Of a stretch of DNA of 41,204 nucleotides, positions 20,360-29,937 are shown piece after piece. The first letter of the stretch is position 1. Every line of letters begins with the position of its first letter. The notes under the pieces are model-generated. The model was not told where the DNA came from, ran no database searches, and saw only the letters and a program-made list of their open reading frames with translations. The stretch is from Oscillospiraceae bacterium. Lineage in GTDB: Bacteria > Bacillota > Clostridia > Oscillospirales > CAG-272. A program made the translations under genes and the position numbers. The DNA is taken from the NCBI GenBank assembly GCA_015064525.1, contig SVSC01000006.1:1-41204 (forward strand), given 5' to 3'.

Positions 20360-20511
20360 ACCGACAAGCAAAAGCCCCCTCGCTTTTCTGCTTGTCGGAT
20401 CTGTTGTTTTTCACTCACCACACGTCAAGGGATATGCTCCCCCCTCGTCCTCCGCGATGAGCTTCACGGAGGGATCGGAACGCGTCGCCGTTGCCGATCC
20501 GCGAGAAAGGA

Positions 20512-22821
20512 ATGGACAATCAAATGAAGAAAAAGAACGCACGTAACACAGCCGAACCCTCCTCCCCCGAGTGGAGAATTTGCTCCAACCGCCCCCTCCC
20601 ACGGGAGCTGACCGCCATTGTATCTGAGGCGTTGGAGATTGGCGAGGAGCCCCTCTTCGCGGTTGTATGCGATCTCACCACCAACGCTCGCTATGGTGAT
20701 TCTCTGCTTCTGGCAACCAACCGCCGCATCATAGCGGTTGAGCGGGGTGAGCTTGTTTCCGCCCCTTATGCCGAGATTCAATCGGTGCGGGTGAAGCGAA
20801 TGTACGGCAATGCCAGCCTGCTGCTCACCCCAAAAAACGGCGGCGTCAAGCGGATTCTGCGCTTCTCCTACGCCGTTGGGGATCTCTGTGAAATGGCTTC
20901 TCAATTTGTCAACGCCGTAGCGTCGGGCTCCCCCCTCTCGGAGGAAATGGAGATTGTTCGCGCTACCTACGACAAGCTGAACCTGGTTTGTCCCAAGTGC
21001 GGCAGAAATCTGATCCGCGCGGGAGCGGATTGCATCCACTGTCGGGCAAAATCTCAGGTGGCGGCAAAGCTGCTTCGCTACGTGCGCCCCGAGCTGAAAA
21101 CCATTCTGATCTGCATACTCATTTCTTGCGTTACTACTGCAATCTCCCTGCTCCCTCCCTACATGACGCAAACCATTGTGGACGAGGTGCTTCCCCTGCG
21201 AGAGCTGGGGCTGGCGCCCGATGGAATCCGTCGGCTCACCTTTTTGGTGGTCTTTCTGCTCTGCGCCTACGTGGTGCAATTCTCCCTTTCGGCATTGCGA
21301 GGCTATCTTTCCCGCAGAACCAGTGATCGCATGGTGCTGAGTCTACGAAACGACGTTTACGAAAAGGCGCAGCATCTTCCCATGAAGTTCTACGACAAAA
21401 CCTCCACAGGTGCCGTGATCAACCGCATCAGCGGCGACACCAACACCATTCAAGCCTTTATCATTCGGATCACCCAGGATTGTTTGATCCAGTTCGCGCT
21501 GATGGTTGGCATCATCACCGTGATGCTCTGCATGAACTGGAGGCTCACCCTTCTTTCCCTCATTCCCGTTCCCCTGGTGGTGATCGGCTCCCGTATCTTT
21601 TCCAAGCGGATCGCACCCTACTATAAAAAGATCTGGCGCCGCTGGGCATCGGTCACCTCGATTATGACCGACACGATCCCTTGCGTTCGCGTGATCAAGG
21701 CGTTCGCGGGGGAAAAACGGGCGCGGGAGAAGTTCACTCGCTACAGCAATGAGTGGTATCGCGTGGACATGGCGTCCGCTAAGATCACCCAAACCTTCCC
21801 CTGGATCATCAGCTTTGCCGTGACCTGCGGCTCTCTCCTGATCTGGGCGGTGGGCGGAAGATGGGCGCTTTTGGGTCAGGTGACCGCGGGAACGCTGGTT
21901 TCCTTTATTTCCTACGCCTCCATGTTTTATAATCCCGTCAACTTCTTTGCCAATCTTTCCGACTCCTATCAGGCTGCGCTGGCATCGGTGGAGCGTGTGT
22001 TCGATATTTTGGACGCGGAATGTGAGCAAAGCAACGAGAACGGTCTCAAGCCTCAATACCTGAAGGGCAAGATCGAATTCCGACAGGTTAATTTCTCCTT
22101 TGATAAAACCAAAAAGACCCTTTCCGACATCAACGTAACCATCAATCCCGGGGATATCGTTGGCATTGTTGGTACCACGGGATCGGGAAAATCCACCCTC
22201 ATCAATCTGCTCATGCGCTTCTACGATCACTATGAGGGGGATATTCTGGTGGATGGTCACAACATCAAGGACATCAACCTGGAGGCGTTTCGCAGCTGCA
22301 TCGGATACGTGCAGCAGGAGCCTATGATGTTCTCGGACACCATCTTTAACAACATTGCATACGGCGCCCCCAACGCTTCCGTGGAGGAGGTGATTCACGC
22401 CGCCGAGGTTGCCAACGCCCATTCCTTTATCGTTCGCCAGCCCGACGGCTACGATTCCATGCTGGGCGAGCGCGGCGTGGGACTTTCGGGCGGCGAAAAG
22501 CAACGGCTTTCCATTGCCCGCGCGGTGCTGAAGAACCCCTCCATTTTGGTGTTCGACGAGGCAACCGCCGCCGTGGACTCTGAAACCGAAAGTCTCATTC
22601 AGGAGGCCATTGAGCGGCTGATTTCGGGCAGAACCACCCTCATGATCGCCCACCGCCTCTCCACCCTTCGAAAGGCAAATCTGATTCTTGTGATGGATAA
22701 GGGCAGGATTATTGAGGCGGGCTCTCACGAGGAGCTGATGGAGCTGGGTGGCAAATACAAAAAGCTCATCGACATTCAGTCTATGGGCAATCAACGTGGG
22801 GAACTCACGGTTCCCTCCTGA
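20512..22821 (+). CDS. ABC exporter (TM-NBD fusion) with N-terminal PH-like region and zinc ribbon
   Basis: LLLATNRRIIAVERGELVSAPYAEIQSVRVKRMYGNASLLL (bacterial PH-like), CPKCGRNLIRAGADCIHC (Zn ribbon), then ABC TM domain and VGTTGSGKST / LSGGEKQRLSIARA / LVFDEATAAVDSETE. Confidence 0.93.
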   Translation: MDNQMKKKNARNTAEPSSPEWRICSNRPLPRELTAIVSEALEIGEEPLFAVVCDLTTNARYGDSLLLATNRRIIAVERGELVSAPYAEIQSVRVKRMYGNASLLLTPKNGGVKRILRFSYAVGDLCEMASQFVNAVASGSPLSEEMEIVRATYDKLNLVCPKCGRNLIRAGADCIHCRAKSQVAAKLLRYVRPELKTILICILISCVTTAISLLPPYMTQTIVDEVLPLRELGLAPDGIRRLTFLVVFLLCAYVVQFSLSALRGYLSRRTSDRMVLSLRNDVYEKAQHLPMKFYDKTSTGAVINRISGDTNTIQAFIIRITQDCLIQFALMVGIITVMLCMNWRLTLLSLIPVPLVVIGSRIFSKRIAPYYKKIWRRWASVTSIMTDTIPCVRVIKAFAGEKRAREKFTRYSNEWYRVDMASAKITQTFPWIISFAVTCGSLLIWAVGGRWALLGQVTAGTLVSFISYASMFYNPVNFFANLSDSYQAALASVERVFDILDAECEQSNENGLKPQYLKGKIEFRQVNFSFDKTKKTLSDINVTINPGDIVGIVGTTGSGKSTLINLLMRFYDHYEGDILVDGHNIKDINLEAFRSCIGYVQQEPMMFSDTIFNNIAYGAPNASVEEVIHAAEVANAHSFIVRQPDGYDSMLGERGVGLSGGEKQRLSIARAVLKNPSILVFDEATAAVDSETESLIQEAIERLISGRTTLMIAHRLSTLRKANLILVMDKGRIIEAGSHEELMELGGKYKKLIDIQSMGNQRGELTVPS

Positions 22822-22835
22822 AAAAAGGAGGTATT

Positions 22836-23320
22836 ATGGCTATCTACATCGACGGTCCCGAGGTGCAGATCAGGAGGATCGACCACACCCAAGTGGAGCT
22901 GCGCATCTACAACGGCGAAACCTACGCTCCCCTGGAGCCTCGCAGGCTATTCCCGCTCTCGGGTCTCACCCGCTACATTGCCCTGCTGGACGAGGAGCTG
23001 AAGGAAAAGGCGATCATTCGGGATTTGGAGCAATTGGATCCCGACTCGGCTCGGGCTGTGTCCGAGTGTCTGCAGGACTACTACATGATCCCGAAAATTA
23101 CGGCGGTCTATTCTGCCGTGGAGAAATTCGGCACCCTCACCTGGACCTGCAACACCAACCGCGGCGAACGCTCCTTCCGCATTCGAATCGACACAGCGAC
23201 ATCAAATTTCTCTACGACGGCAGAGTGCTGATCCGCGATACCAATGACAACCGCTATGAAATTGAGGACGTGAAGGCGCTGGATCGTCGCTCCCAACGAA
23301 TTCTTTCCGGCGAGCTGTAA
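22836..23320 (+). pseudogene. DUF1854 protein (ABC exporter partner), reading frame split by one frameshift
   Basis: Frame 22836-23231 encodes the N-terminal part (...NTNRGERSFRIRI); the C-terminal part DIKFLYDGRVLIRDTNDNRYEIEDVKALDRRSQRILSGEL* is in the -1 frame, ending at 23320. Confidence 0.8.
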
Positions 23321-23358
23321 TAAAAAATCCTCTAAACATAAATGGAACGGAGATTACT

Positions 23359-23685
23359 ATGAAACTGATACTTGCAATCATCAATAACGACGACACCGCA
23401 AAGGCATCCGCAGAGCTGAACCATGCAGGCTTTTTCGTAACCAAGCTCTCCACCACGGGAGGCTTTCTCATGGTGGGAAACACCACCCTGCTCATCGGCA
23501 CCGACGATAACGGTGTTGATGCTGTGAAGGAGATCCTACACGCTACCTGCGCCAGAAGAAAACACGTTTCCTCCACCGTGAACTCCCTGGGACGGGGCTT
23601 GGGCAACAACGGACTCCCCGATGAGGTGGAGGTTGGCGGCGCAACCGTCTTTGTGCTGAACGTGGAGGACATGACTAAGCTTTAA
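23359..23685 (+). CDS. darA: PII-like cyclic-di-AMP receptor (DarA/PstA family)
   Basis: MKLILAIINNDDTAKASAELNHAGFFVTKLSTTGGFLMVGNTTLLIGTDD...VGGATVFVLNVE. Confidence 0.9.
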   Translation: MKLILAIINNDDTAKASAELNHAGFFVTKLSTTGGFLMVGNTTLLIGTDDNGVDAVKEILHATCARRKHVSSTVNSLGRGLGNNGLPDEVEVGGATVFVLNVEDMTKL

Positions 23686-23702
23686 GATATGGCAGCTTCT
23701 TG

Positions 23703-24410
23703 GGGGAAGTTCGTTTCGGAAGGAAGGGGGGATTGTGGAACCTTCTTGGAAAAAGGTTCCACACCTCCAAGAACTTTCCCGTAGTTATTTTTGGGGAATG
23801 TCGCGACAAGTAGCGGCATTCCCTTTCATTTTATGTCTCCTGTCTGCAGTACGCTGATCAAGCAATAGCTCCCGCAAGCGTTTTGGTACCACCACCCAAA
23901 ACGCTCCAAAGAGTTAGTTTCGGAAGGGAAGGATGGCTTGTGGAACCTTCTTGGAAGAAGGTTCCACACCTCCAAGAACTTCCTCAGGGGTTGGTTTAAA
24001 GTTAGCGATACATGGCGGCTCGGTTTTTAGTTTGGAATTAGCGATACATAGCGGCTCTGTCTATAGTTTTATGCCGCCTATCTGCGGTACGCTCACCAAA
24101 CAATAGCTGCCGCAAGCGTTTAGGTGCCGCCACCCTAAACGCTCCATAAGGTTAGATTGTTTGAACTGTTTTGGACACAGATATAATTTCATTCTCGGGG
24201 ACGGAATAATCAAATTTTAACCGAACGAACGTCGAGCTTGGAAAGCGGGCTTGCCCGCCCGCCACCCCATCCGCTCCATGATGTTAGTGAAGTTGAACTG
24301 TTTTGGAAACAGATAAAATCTCATTCTCGGGGACGGAATAATCAAATTTTAACTGAACGAACGTCGAGCTTGGAAAGCGGGCTTGCCCACCCTTCTTTCA
24401 AGAAGGTGTC
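23703..24410 (+). repeat. Modular dispersed intergenic repeat, copy B (compound, about three partial units)
   Basis: tgtggaacctt..aaggttccacacctccaagaactt occurs twice, the c(t)gtctgc(a/g)gtacgct..ccgcaagcg module twice, and gaactgttttgga(c/a)acagata..ttctcggggacggaataatcaaattttaac(c/t)gaacgaacgtcgagcttggaaagcgggcttgccc twice. Confidence 0.88.
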
Positions 24411-24412
24411 TC

Positions 24413-25744
24413 TTAAGGCGCTTCGTCGCCTTTCATGCGGATGATCAGCTTGATGGGGGTGCCATGGAAGCCGAAGGTATCACGGAGGCAATTTTCGATG
24501 AAGCGCTGATAGGAGAAGTGGAAAAGCTCGATGTTATTACAGAAGATCACAAAGGTGGGGGGCGCCACGGAGATCTGGGTCATGTAGTAGATCTTGAGGC
24601 GCTTGCCTTTGTCGGAGGGGGGCTGAACGCGGATCATGGCGTCACCGAGGACATCGTTGAGCAGACCCGTGGAAATTCTTTGGGTTGCCTGACCGAAGAC
24701 CTCGTTGATTTTCTCATAAAGAGTCTCCACCCGCTGTCCCGTTTTGGCGGAGACGAAGAAGATGGGGGCATAGGGCATATACGCCAGCGCGAGGCGGATC
24801 TGATCGGTGAATTCCTTCACGGTGCTGTTGTCCTTTTCGATCAGATCCCACTTGTTCACCACGATCACGGTTGCCTTACCCGCCTCGTGGGCAATCCCCG
24901 CGATCTTTTCGTCCTGCTCGGTGATGCCTTGCTGGGCGTCGATCATCAAGAGACAAACGTCGGCGCGCTCCACCGCCATGTGGGCGCGGAGAACGCTGAA
25001 ATGCTCGATCTTATCGTCGATCTTGGATTGGCGGCGAATCCCCGCCGTGTCAATGAAGGTGTACTTTCCGTGGGTGTTTTCCACACGGGTGTCAACCGCG
25101 TCTCGGGTGGTTCCCGCAATGTTGGAAACGATGAGACGGTTCTCGCCAACCATGCGGTTGATGATCGAGGACTTGCCCGCGTTGGGCTTGCCGATCACGG
25201 CAACCTTAATGGTGTCATCCTCCTCGGGAATATCCTCATAGTCGCCCAGCTCCTCCAGGCAGGCGTCGAGAATATCGCCCGAACCAGAGCCATGGATTCC
25301 CGAAACCTGAATCAGCTCACGGTCAAAGCCCAGCTCGTAGAATTCATAGAACTCCATGGGGGGATTGCCGATGCTGTCGCATTTGTTGATGGCGGGAACA
25401 ATGGGCTTGCCGCTCTTTTTCAGCATCACGGCAATGTCGCGATCATTGGCGGTCACGCCGGTGCGAACGTCGCAGAGAAATACGATCACGTCGGCGGTGT
25501 CGATGGCGATCTGCGCTTGCGTTTTCATTTGGGAGAGGATCACGTCATCGCTCTTGGGCTCAATTCCGCCGGTGTCGATGAGGATCAGCTTTTTGCCGCG
25601 CCATTCGGTTTCACCGTAGATACGGTCACGGGTTACGCCGGGAGTATCCTCCACAATCGAGCGGCGCTCGCCGATCAGTTTATTGAATAAGGTGCTTTTT
25701 CCAACGTTGGGTCTGCCAACGATGGCGATGATAGGTTTGGACAT
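24413..25744 (-). CDS. der: Ribosome biogenesis GTPase Der (EngA)
   Basis: Two G domains: IIAIVGRPNVGKSTLFNKLIGERRSIVEDTPGVTRDR and VAVIGKPNAGKSSIINRMVGENRLIVSNIAGTTRDAVDT; KH-like C-terminus. Confidence 0.96.
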   Translation of the reverse strand: MSKPIIAIVGRPNVGKSTLFNKLIGERRSIVEDTPGVTRDRIYGETEWRGKKLILIDTGGIEPKSDDVILSQMKTQAQIAIDTADVIVFLCDVRTGVTANDRDIAVMLKKSGKPIVPAINKCDSIGNPPMEFYEFYELGFDRELIQVSGIHGSGSGDILDACLEELGDYEDIPEEDDTIKVAVIGKPNAGKSSIINRMVGENRLIVSNIAGTTRDAVDTRVENTHGKYTFIDTAGIRRQSKIDDKIEHFSVLRAHMAVERADVCLLMIDAQQGITEQDEKIAGIAHEAGKATVIVVNKWDLIEKDNSTVKEFTDQIRLALAYMPYAPIFFVSAKTGQRVETLYEKINEVFGQATQRISTGLLNDVLGDAMIRVQPPSDKGKRLKIYYMTQISVAPPTFVIFCNNIELFHFSYQRFIENCLRDTFGFHGTPIKLIIRMKGDEAP

Positions 25745-25805
25745 CGGAACACTTCCTTTCTGTGGGACTTGCGTTGGTGAATCTATGTAAACGGCGGTGG
25801 GAGAA

Positions 25806-27116
25806 TCACACGCCGAGGAATGCGCGAATCAGTTCGGCACCGTCATTTTTGCAGGAGCGCAGGGGAACGCCGAGACGGGAGGAAAGCTCTGCGGGGGAGA
25901 GATCGTCGAGAAAGAGATCTCCGTCGGCGCGGAGCATCACGGAGGGGAAGAGCAATTCGTCGCCAAGCGGCTTGTCCTTCAGATGATCAAGAATGTCGCC
26001 TCCCGTGATCAGTCCCGCAACCGTCACGCTTTCTCCGAAAAAGCGGTTGACGATGGGATAAACGGTGATGCGAAGCCCCTCCACACGCGCCTCCAATCGG
26101 CGCGCCAAACGGGAAATGGTCTCGGCGGCGTCAACACCCGTTGCAACCGACACGGTGCGGGGGGCGCGGAAAACGGGGAGATGATCCTCCAGGCAGTCCA
26201 GCTCAAAGTCAAATTCCGATTCCAAAGAGGTGATCATGCCCACGCCGTTCTCAATCTGAGAGTAGTCCTCATAATAGTCCTCACTCGGGAGAGGAAGTCC
26301 CGCGCGAATATAAAATTCATCCGAGCAATAAAAGAGACGGGAGCCGTGCTTTTGCAGGCAGGCGTTTCCAAAGCGGTTCACCTGCTCGATCACCGCGGCG
26401 CACTCCTCGGGGGAGAAGGGCGATAGGGGATAGAGCCCCTCGCGGTGGCGGGTGAGCCCCACGGGAACAACGGCGCAGGAGCGGAGCGCGGGGAAGAGCC
26501 TTGCAAGCTCCTCCATGGAGCGATCCAGCTCGGCGCCGTCGTTGAGCCCCTTGCAAAGCACGATCTGGGTGCAGAGGGCGATCCCTGCCTCAGCCAAGCG
26601 CGGAAGATAGGAAAGCACCTCGCCCGCCCGCTTGTTTTTCATCATTTGCACCCGCAGCGCGGGATTGGTGGTGTGAACCGACACGTTTACGGGGGAGATG
26701 TGCATTTCAATGATTCGTTGAATGTCCTCCTCCCCGAGATTTGTGAGGGTGACATAGTTGCCGTGAAGAAAGGACAACCGATCGTCATCGTCCTTGAAAT
26801 AAAGGGTTTTTCGCATCCCACGGGGCAATTGGTCGATAAAGCAGAAGACGCATCGGTTGCGGCAGGTGTGCTTTTGATCCATCAGCGGAGTTTCAAATTC
26901 CAAGCCGACGTCATCGTATTCGCCCTTGTTGACCAAAACGGCATATTCCTCTCCGTTGCGGGAGAGAACCAGACGCACGCGGGTGTCGGTGAGATAAAAG
27001 CGATAGTCCAGCACGTCGCGGATGGGATGCCCGTTGGCGGAGATGAGAAGATCTCCCGCGCGAATTCCCGCCCGCGCCGCAATGCTGTTGGATAAAACCG
27101 CCTGAATATGAACCAT
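25806..27116 (-). CDS. DUF512 / TIGR03279-type putative radical SAM protein with N-terminal PDZ
   Basis: VLSNSIAARAGIRAGDLLISANGHPI (PDZ), CRNRCVFCFIDQLPRGMRKTLYFKDDDDRLSFLHGNYVTLTNL; next to der as often seen in Firmicutes. Confidence 0.9.
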   Translation of the reverse strand: MVHIQAVLSNSIAARAGIRAGDLLISANGHPIRDVLDYRFYLTDTRVRLVLSRNGEEYAVLVNKGEYDDVGLEFETPLMDQKHTCRNRCVFCFIDQLPRGMRKTLYFKDDDDRLSFLHGNYVTLTNLGEEDIQRIIEMHISPVNVSVHTTNPALRVQMMKNKRAGEVLSYLPRLAEAGIALCTQIVLCKGLNDGAELDRSMEELARLFPALRSCAVVPVGLTRHREGLYPLSPFSPEECAAVIEQVNRFGNACLQKHGSRLFYCSDEFYIRAGLPLPSEDYYEDYSQIENGVGMITSLESEFDFELDCLEDHLPVFRAPRTVSVATGVDAAETISRLARRLEARVEGLRITVYPIVNRFFGESVTVAGLITGGDILDHLKDKPLGDELLFPSVMLRADGDLFLDDLSPAELSSRLGVPLRSCKNDGAELIRAFLGV

Positions 27117-27215
27117 GGTGCCAATTCCTTTCCTTGGGATGTAGGGTGTCGCGAGGGGCTGTCACATGGAAAGAACCCTTCCTTGCGGCAGGGTTCCTTT
27201 CATGCGCTTGCGAGA

Positions 27216-27653
27216 TCAGATAAAGTCCTCAACAGAGGTTTCGTCGTCTACCTCAACGGTTCTCTGGGGAGCCGCCACGGGCTCGCCTCTGTCGGCGCCG
27301 TTGCCGAGGGTCTCTCGGATCTGTTCGTCGGCAATGGCAATGTCCTCCTCGGTGAACATATCTTCAACGATCAGCTTTTTGCGGGTTTCCTGTCTCTTGG
27401 GCTCGGAAGCCAGCAACGCACCAATGGCAACGCCTGCCAGACCCGCAATCAGCTCACCAACGCGAGATACCTTGTCTTTTCTCTTGCGCTCGATATAGTC
27501 GGCAACGGTAATCACGGAGCCCGCAATCACAAGCGCGCCTGCCACGGTGAGAACCACCTTCTGATCAAAGGTAGGCTTTTTCACGTTCTCCAGAAATGCG
27601 GGCTTTTTGATGGTGGGCATTTTGATCTTCTCAATGAATTCGGGTTTCTTCAT
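27216..27653 (-). CDS. Hypothetical small membrane protein with N-terminal KKP repeats
   Basis: MKKPEFIEKIKMPTIKKPAFLENVKKPTFDQKVVLTVAGALVIAGSVITVADYI... Confidence 0.6.
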   Translation of the reverse strand: MKKPEFIEKIKMPTIKKPAFLENVKKPTFDQKVVLTVAGALVIAGSVITVADYIERKRKDKVSRVGELIAGLAGVAIGALLASEPKRQETRKKLIVEDMFTEEDIAIADEQIRETLGNGADRGEPVAAPQRTVEVDDETSVEDFI

Positions 27654-27689
27654 GTTTTTTTCCTCCGGAATATATTATTTGTTTTTCAA

Positions 27690-28799
27690 TCAGCTTTTGG
27701 AAGTGTGCTTCAGATAAGCGTTGATGAAGCCGTCCAGCTCTCCGTCCATCACCGCTTGAATATTTCCGGTTTCAAAGCCGGTTCTGGTGTCCTTCACCAG
27801 CGTGTAGGGCATGAACACGTAGGAACGGATCTGGGCGCCCCACTCGATGTTGGTTTTGTTGCCCTGAATGTCCTCAATGGTGTCCAGCCGCTCCTGCAGC
27901 TTGATCTCCATCAGCTTGGATTTCAGCATACGGAGCGCGGTTTCCTTGTTCTGAAGCTGAGAGCGCTCGGTCTGACAGCCCACCACGATTCCCGTGGGCT
28001 TGTGGACAATGCGGATTGCCGAGTCGGTTTTGTTGATGTGCTGACCGCCCGCGCCGCTGGAGCGGTGAGCGGTGATCTCCAGATCCTCGTCGCGGAGAAC
28101 CACGGCGTCCACGTTTTCAAATTCGGGCATGACCTCAATGGACGCGAAGGAGGTTTGACGTCTGCCGTTGGCGTCAAAGGGAGAAACGCGCACCAAGCGG
28201 TGAACGCCGTTCTCGCTTTTCAGGTAACCGTAGGCATTCATGCCGGAAATCATCACGGTAGCGCTTTTAATGCCTGCGCCGTCACCGTCCAGCCAGTCGG
28301 TGAGCTTCACCTGGAAGCCGCTCTTTTCCGCCCAGCGTGTGATCATGCGGTAGAGCATTTGCGCCCAATCCTGCGCTTCGGTTCCGCCCGCACCCGGGTG
28401 GAAAGAGACGATGGCGTTGTTTTTGTCGTATTCACCGGAAAGAAGAACCTCAATGCGGCGATGCTCTTCTTCGGCGGCGATCTCCGACAGCTCGGTTTCC
28501 ACCTCCTCCACAAAGGAGTCGTCATTTTCCTCAATTGCCATTTCCGCCAGAGCAATGGCGTCCTCCAGGCGGGCGCAAAGCCGCTCGTAGCCCGAAACCT
28601 TATCCTGCGATTGCTTGATCACCTGCAGAACCTTGGATGAATTTTCGGCGCTGTTCCAGAAATCGGGGGAGGTGGTTTGCGCCTCCAGATCCACCAGCTT
28701 TTCTTTTGTTTCCTCAATTCGCAGAGCCGAGCCCAATTCCTTCACCTGATCTCTCAGGGCAAGCAGTTCTCTCTTTGCGTTTTCCAATGCAACGATCAA
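27690..28799 (-). CDS. prfB: Peptide chain release factor 2 (TTG start, no programmed frameshift)
   Basis: SFHPGAGGTEAQDWAQMLYRMI, HRSSGAGGQHINKTDSAIRI, TGIVVGCQTERSQLQNKE; ggaggt SD 6 nt before TTG 28799. Confidence 0.95.
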   Translation of the reverse strand: MIVALENAKRELLALRDQVKELGSALRIEETKEKLVDLEAQTTSPDFWNSAENSSKVLQVIKQSQDKVSGYERLCARLEDAIALAEMAIEENDDSFVEEVETELSEIAAEEEHRRIEVLLSGEYDKNNAIVSFHPGAGGTEAQDWAQMLYRMITRWAEKSGFQVKLTDWLDGDGAGIKSATVMISGMNAYGYLKSENGVHRLVRVSPFDANGRRQTSFASIEVMPEFENVDAVVLRDEDLEITAHRSSGAGGQHINKTDSAIRIVHKPTGIVVGCQTERSQLQNKETALRMLKSKLMEIKLQERLDTIEDIQGNKTNIEWGAQIRSYVFMPYTLVKDTRTGFETGNIQAVMDGELDGFINAYLKHTSKS

Positions 28800-28901
28800 A
28801 TGTTACCTCCAGCGCCCGCGGCGCATTTTCCTCAATTAGTATTTTCCCATTATTATTATATCATGCAATGCTTCTTCTTTCAAGGGCTTTTTTGATTTTT
28901 T

Positions 28902-29840
28902 TTACAAATTTTTTGGAGCGGCAAGGGAGTCCCCCTGTTGGAAGGCTTTTCTGTACTCCGAGGGAGATAGCTCCGTATGCTTTTTGAAAAAAACCGTGAA
29001 AGTAGTTTCATTTTCAAAGCCCAGCATATAGGCGATTTTTTTGATCATGAAATCGGTGGTGGTAAGAAGCTCAACGGCGCGGGAAAGCTTCAAGCCCGAA
29101 ATATATCGGCTCACGGAAATGCCCTCCTGCTCGGTGAAAATACGGTTCAATTGCTTGGCGCTGATATAAACGTGCGCGGCAACCGTGTTGGTTCGCAGGG
29201 GAGAATCCAGATTGTCCTGGATAAATTGCTTAACCCGCTCGATTCTGTGATTGATCACCGATTCGGTTGGCGTTTGCAGGGCGGCAAATCCCGGGTGAAG
29301 GCTGTTGCAGATTTCCAGCAGCAAACAGATCAGATGATCCCGAATAATATAAGGAGAAAAAAAGGTGGCGTTTTCGCAGTCTGCCAGAATGCGCGCGAGA
29401 ATCTGCCGCATTTCGTTGGTTTGCGGCTTCATGAAATATTGAGTCGCGGAAAGAATTTCCTGCATTCGAGCGGAGTATCCGTCGTTGCTGTGGTGGGTGA
29501 ATCGAATTCCAAAGCTGATTTTCAGCATGGAGGGCGGGGTGTTGATCCGATGATGCTCCACCTGGGGGGAAATGACGATATATTGGTCGTTTTCAACGGT
29601 CACGGTGTTGTAGTTGTTCTGAAAGCGGTAGTATAATTCGCTTCGCAGGGGAAAATGAATCTCAAAATACGAGTGGTGGTGGGGAATCTGAATTTTCTCC
29701 TTTGTGGGCAGCTCCTTTGCGGTTCCGTTCACGTAGATGAATTGGATCTCCACGGGGGAGGTGACGTTGGGGATAATGACCCGATTCATAATGCCAACGC
29801 ACCGTTCGAAACGATCGGTGTTGTTCAAATAATTCTCCAT
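28902..29840 (-). CDS. AraC-family transcriptional regulator
   Basis: C-terminal double HTH: VAAHVYISAKQLNRIFTEQEGISVSRYISGLKLSRAVELLTTTDFMIKKIAYMLGFENETTFTVFFKKHTELSPSEYRK. Confidence 0.9.
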   Translation of the reverse strand: MENYLNNTDRFERCVGIMNRVIIPNVTSPVEIQFIYVNGTAKELPTKEKIQIPHHHSYFEIHFPLRSELYYRFQNNYNTVTVENDQYIVISPQVEHHRINTPPSMLKISFGIRFTHHSNDGYSARMQEILSATQYFMKPQTNEMRQILARILADCENATFFSPYIIRDHLICLLLEICNSLHPGFAALQTPTESVINHRIERVKQFIQDNLDSPLRTNTVAAHVYISAKQLNRIFTEQEGISVSRYISGLKLSRAVELLTTTDFMIKKIAYMLGFENETTFTVFFKKHTELSPSEYRKAFQQGDSLAAPKNL

Positions 29841-29908
29841 ATAACGTTCCTCCCCACGGATTGTTTTACATAATGGCTAAAAAAATAAACTGAATGTCCA
29901 AAAAAATA

Positions 29909-29937
29909 ATTGACATTGCCAATTCCAAGATTTATAA
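29909..29937 (+). promoter_or_regulatory. Consensus sigma-A promoter with overlapping inverted repeat
   Basis: TTGACA - 17 nt - TATAAT; AATGTC-N13-GACATT (29892-29916) overlaps the -35. Confidence 0.7.

Noticed and set aside
24238-24444. 68-aa ORF in repeat copy B similar to part of the 39076-39321 minus ORF (SEVELFWKQIK.HSRGRNNQILT)
   Set aside because: The similarity follows from the DNA repeat itself; the frame is not kept in copy A and there is no start/RBS context, so coding is not supported.
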